NCBI RefSeq assembly: GCF_945957345.1
Contig: NZ_CAMFKW010000005.1
Span: forward strand, 1 to 64,000
Length of the DNA: 64,000 nucleotides
Source of the DNA: an uncultured Allobosea sp.
Lineage (GTDB): Bacteria; Pseudomonadota; Alphaproteobacteria; Rhizobiales; Beijerinckiaceae
Direction of reading: 5' to 3'
The position numbers and the translations under genes are program-made. This document shows, one piece after another, positions 63,428 to 64,000 of this stretch. The notes beneath the pieces were generated by a model. It worked only from the letters and a program-made list of their open reading frames with translations, searched no databases and was not told the DNA's origin. Position 1 is the stretch's first letter; the number at the start of each line of letters is the position of its first letter.

Positions 63428-64000
63428 GTGACGCTGGCCAGACAAAGCGCCCGCTGGCGCCCTTCCGAATTGCTGCTGCCGACGCCGGCCGGGCTCTATT
63501 GCCCGCCCGCCGACATCCATATCGACCCGGTCCGCCCGGTGGCGCGGGCGCTGATCACCCATGGCCATTCCGACCATGCCCGTGCCGGCCATGGCGCCGT
63601 GCTGGCGACGCGGGAGACGCTGGCGATCATGGCCTTGCGCTATGGCGAGGGTTTTGCGGGCTCGCAGCAGGTTGCGGTGCCCCGCGAAGCGATCCGCATC
63701 GGCGAAGTCGATTTTACCTTCGTGCCGGCCGGCCATGTCCTGGGCTCGGCTCAGATCGCGGTCGAGAGCCGGGGCCTGCGAATCGTCGCCTCCGGCGACT
63801 ACAAGCGCGAGCGCGACCCGACCTGCGCCGGTTTCGAGCCGGTGCCCTGCGATATCTTCATCACCGAGGCGACCTTCGGCCTGCCGGTCTTCCGCCATCC
63901 GCCGGCGGCGGGGGAGGTGGCCAAACTCTTGGAATCGGTCAGGCTCTTCCCGGAGCGGACGCATATCGTCGGCGCCTATTCGCTGGGTAAGGCGCAACGC
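63428..64000 (+). CDS. Ligase-associated DNA damage response exonuclease (MBL fold), 3' end beyond window
   Basis: An open frame from GTG 63428 to the window edge (191 codons, no stop). Seen: LLLPTPAGLYCPPADIHIDP near the start, the metal motif ITHGHSDHARAGH, PAGHVLGSAQIAVE, VASGDYKRERDPTC and ITEATFGLPVFRHP. These are the hallmarks of the metallo-beta-lactamase/beta-CASP exonuclease of the ligase-associated repair set. AGGAG sits only one base before the GTG, so the start is not certain. The ATP-dependent ligase gene probably lies beyond 64,000. Confidence 0.85.
   Translation, partial: MTLARQSARWRPSELLLPTPAGLYCPPADIHIDPVRPVARALITHGHSDHARAGHGAVLATRETLAIMALRYGEGFAGSQQVAVPREAIRIGEVDFTFVPAGHVLGSAQIAVESRGLRIVASGDYKRERDPTCAGFEPVPCDIFITEATFGLPVFRHPPAAGEVAKLLESVRLFPERTHIVGAYSLGKAQR

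Noticed and set aside
1-64000. CRISPR arrays, insertion sequences, prophage or integron
   Set aside because: No regularly spaced direct repeats, transposase, integrase or phage structural genes were seen anywhere in the window.

Overview
The window is a contiguous stretch of a high-GC, gene-dense alphaproteobacterial chromosome. Several gene orders are typical of Hyphomicrobiales: sppA-ihfB-lapA, glnD next to grpE, def-fmt-truA close to dapE, and rnd-lptC-lptA-lptB-rpoN-hpf-ptsN. Intergenic palindromic repeats and a CtrA-type TTAA-N7-TTAA site fit the same group. A Bosea-like or Methylobacterium-like host is my inference; nothing in the window fixes the genus. I saw no phage, insertion sequence, integron or CRISPR array. 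This is mostly core chromosome with a transporter-rich accessory part in the right half.

Layout. 1-4.6 kb: the end of a CDS that may be ribosomal protein S1, an Hsp70-like protein, SppA, IHF-beta, a LapA-domain protein, an ornithine cyclodeaminase-family protein and a 56-residue DUF3309-like protein. 4.7-10 kb: an orphan tricarboxylate-type binding protein, the murein endopeptidase MepA, an extensin-like lipoprotein, a 27-residue membrane peptide gene with its own ribosome site and terminator, and a Tim44-domain protein. 10-25.7 kb: dapB-alkB; glnD-grpE-TRIC channel; an ABC ATPase that has lost its catalytic motifs, followed by OsmC; a chemoreceptor; rmuC; def-fmt-truA; dapE with a DUF805 protein. 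25.9-32 kb: RNase D, the LPS export genes lptCAB, rpoN, hpf and ptsN. 32-42 kb: class I fumarase coupled to a small secreted protein, a metallo-hydrolase, and a complete EF-P lysylation set (efp, epmA, epmB), then a DsbA/FrnE protein, a TSUP permease, pyrF and two DUF1330 genes.

42-58.5 kb is more variable: two LuxR-type regulators flanking a PfkB kinase and a GntR regulator, a complete peptide ABC importer with an M20 peptidase, an EamA exporter, LysR, an ankyrin-repeat protein, a nucleoside deaminase whose C-terminus is frameshifted, a CynX-type transporter and a RidA protein. 58.6-64 kb carries tRNA-Thr(GGT) and a ligase-associated DNA repair cluster (PdeM and Lhr-type helicase on the minus strand, the MBL exonuclease on the plus strand and cut by the window edge), with a TPR-methyltransferase and a small AT-richer membrane-protein gene between them.

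No wholly new multi-gene system is evident. The most interesting items are the motif-less ABC ATPase, the deaminase frameshift, two small membrane-protein genes (27 and 53 residues), and three families of intergenic palindromes. One of these families keeps its hairpin through compensatory stem changes, and a copy of another supplies the apparent start codon of a transporter gene.
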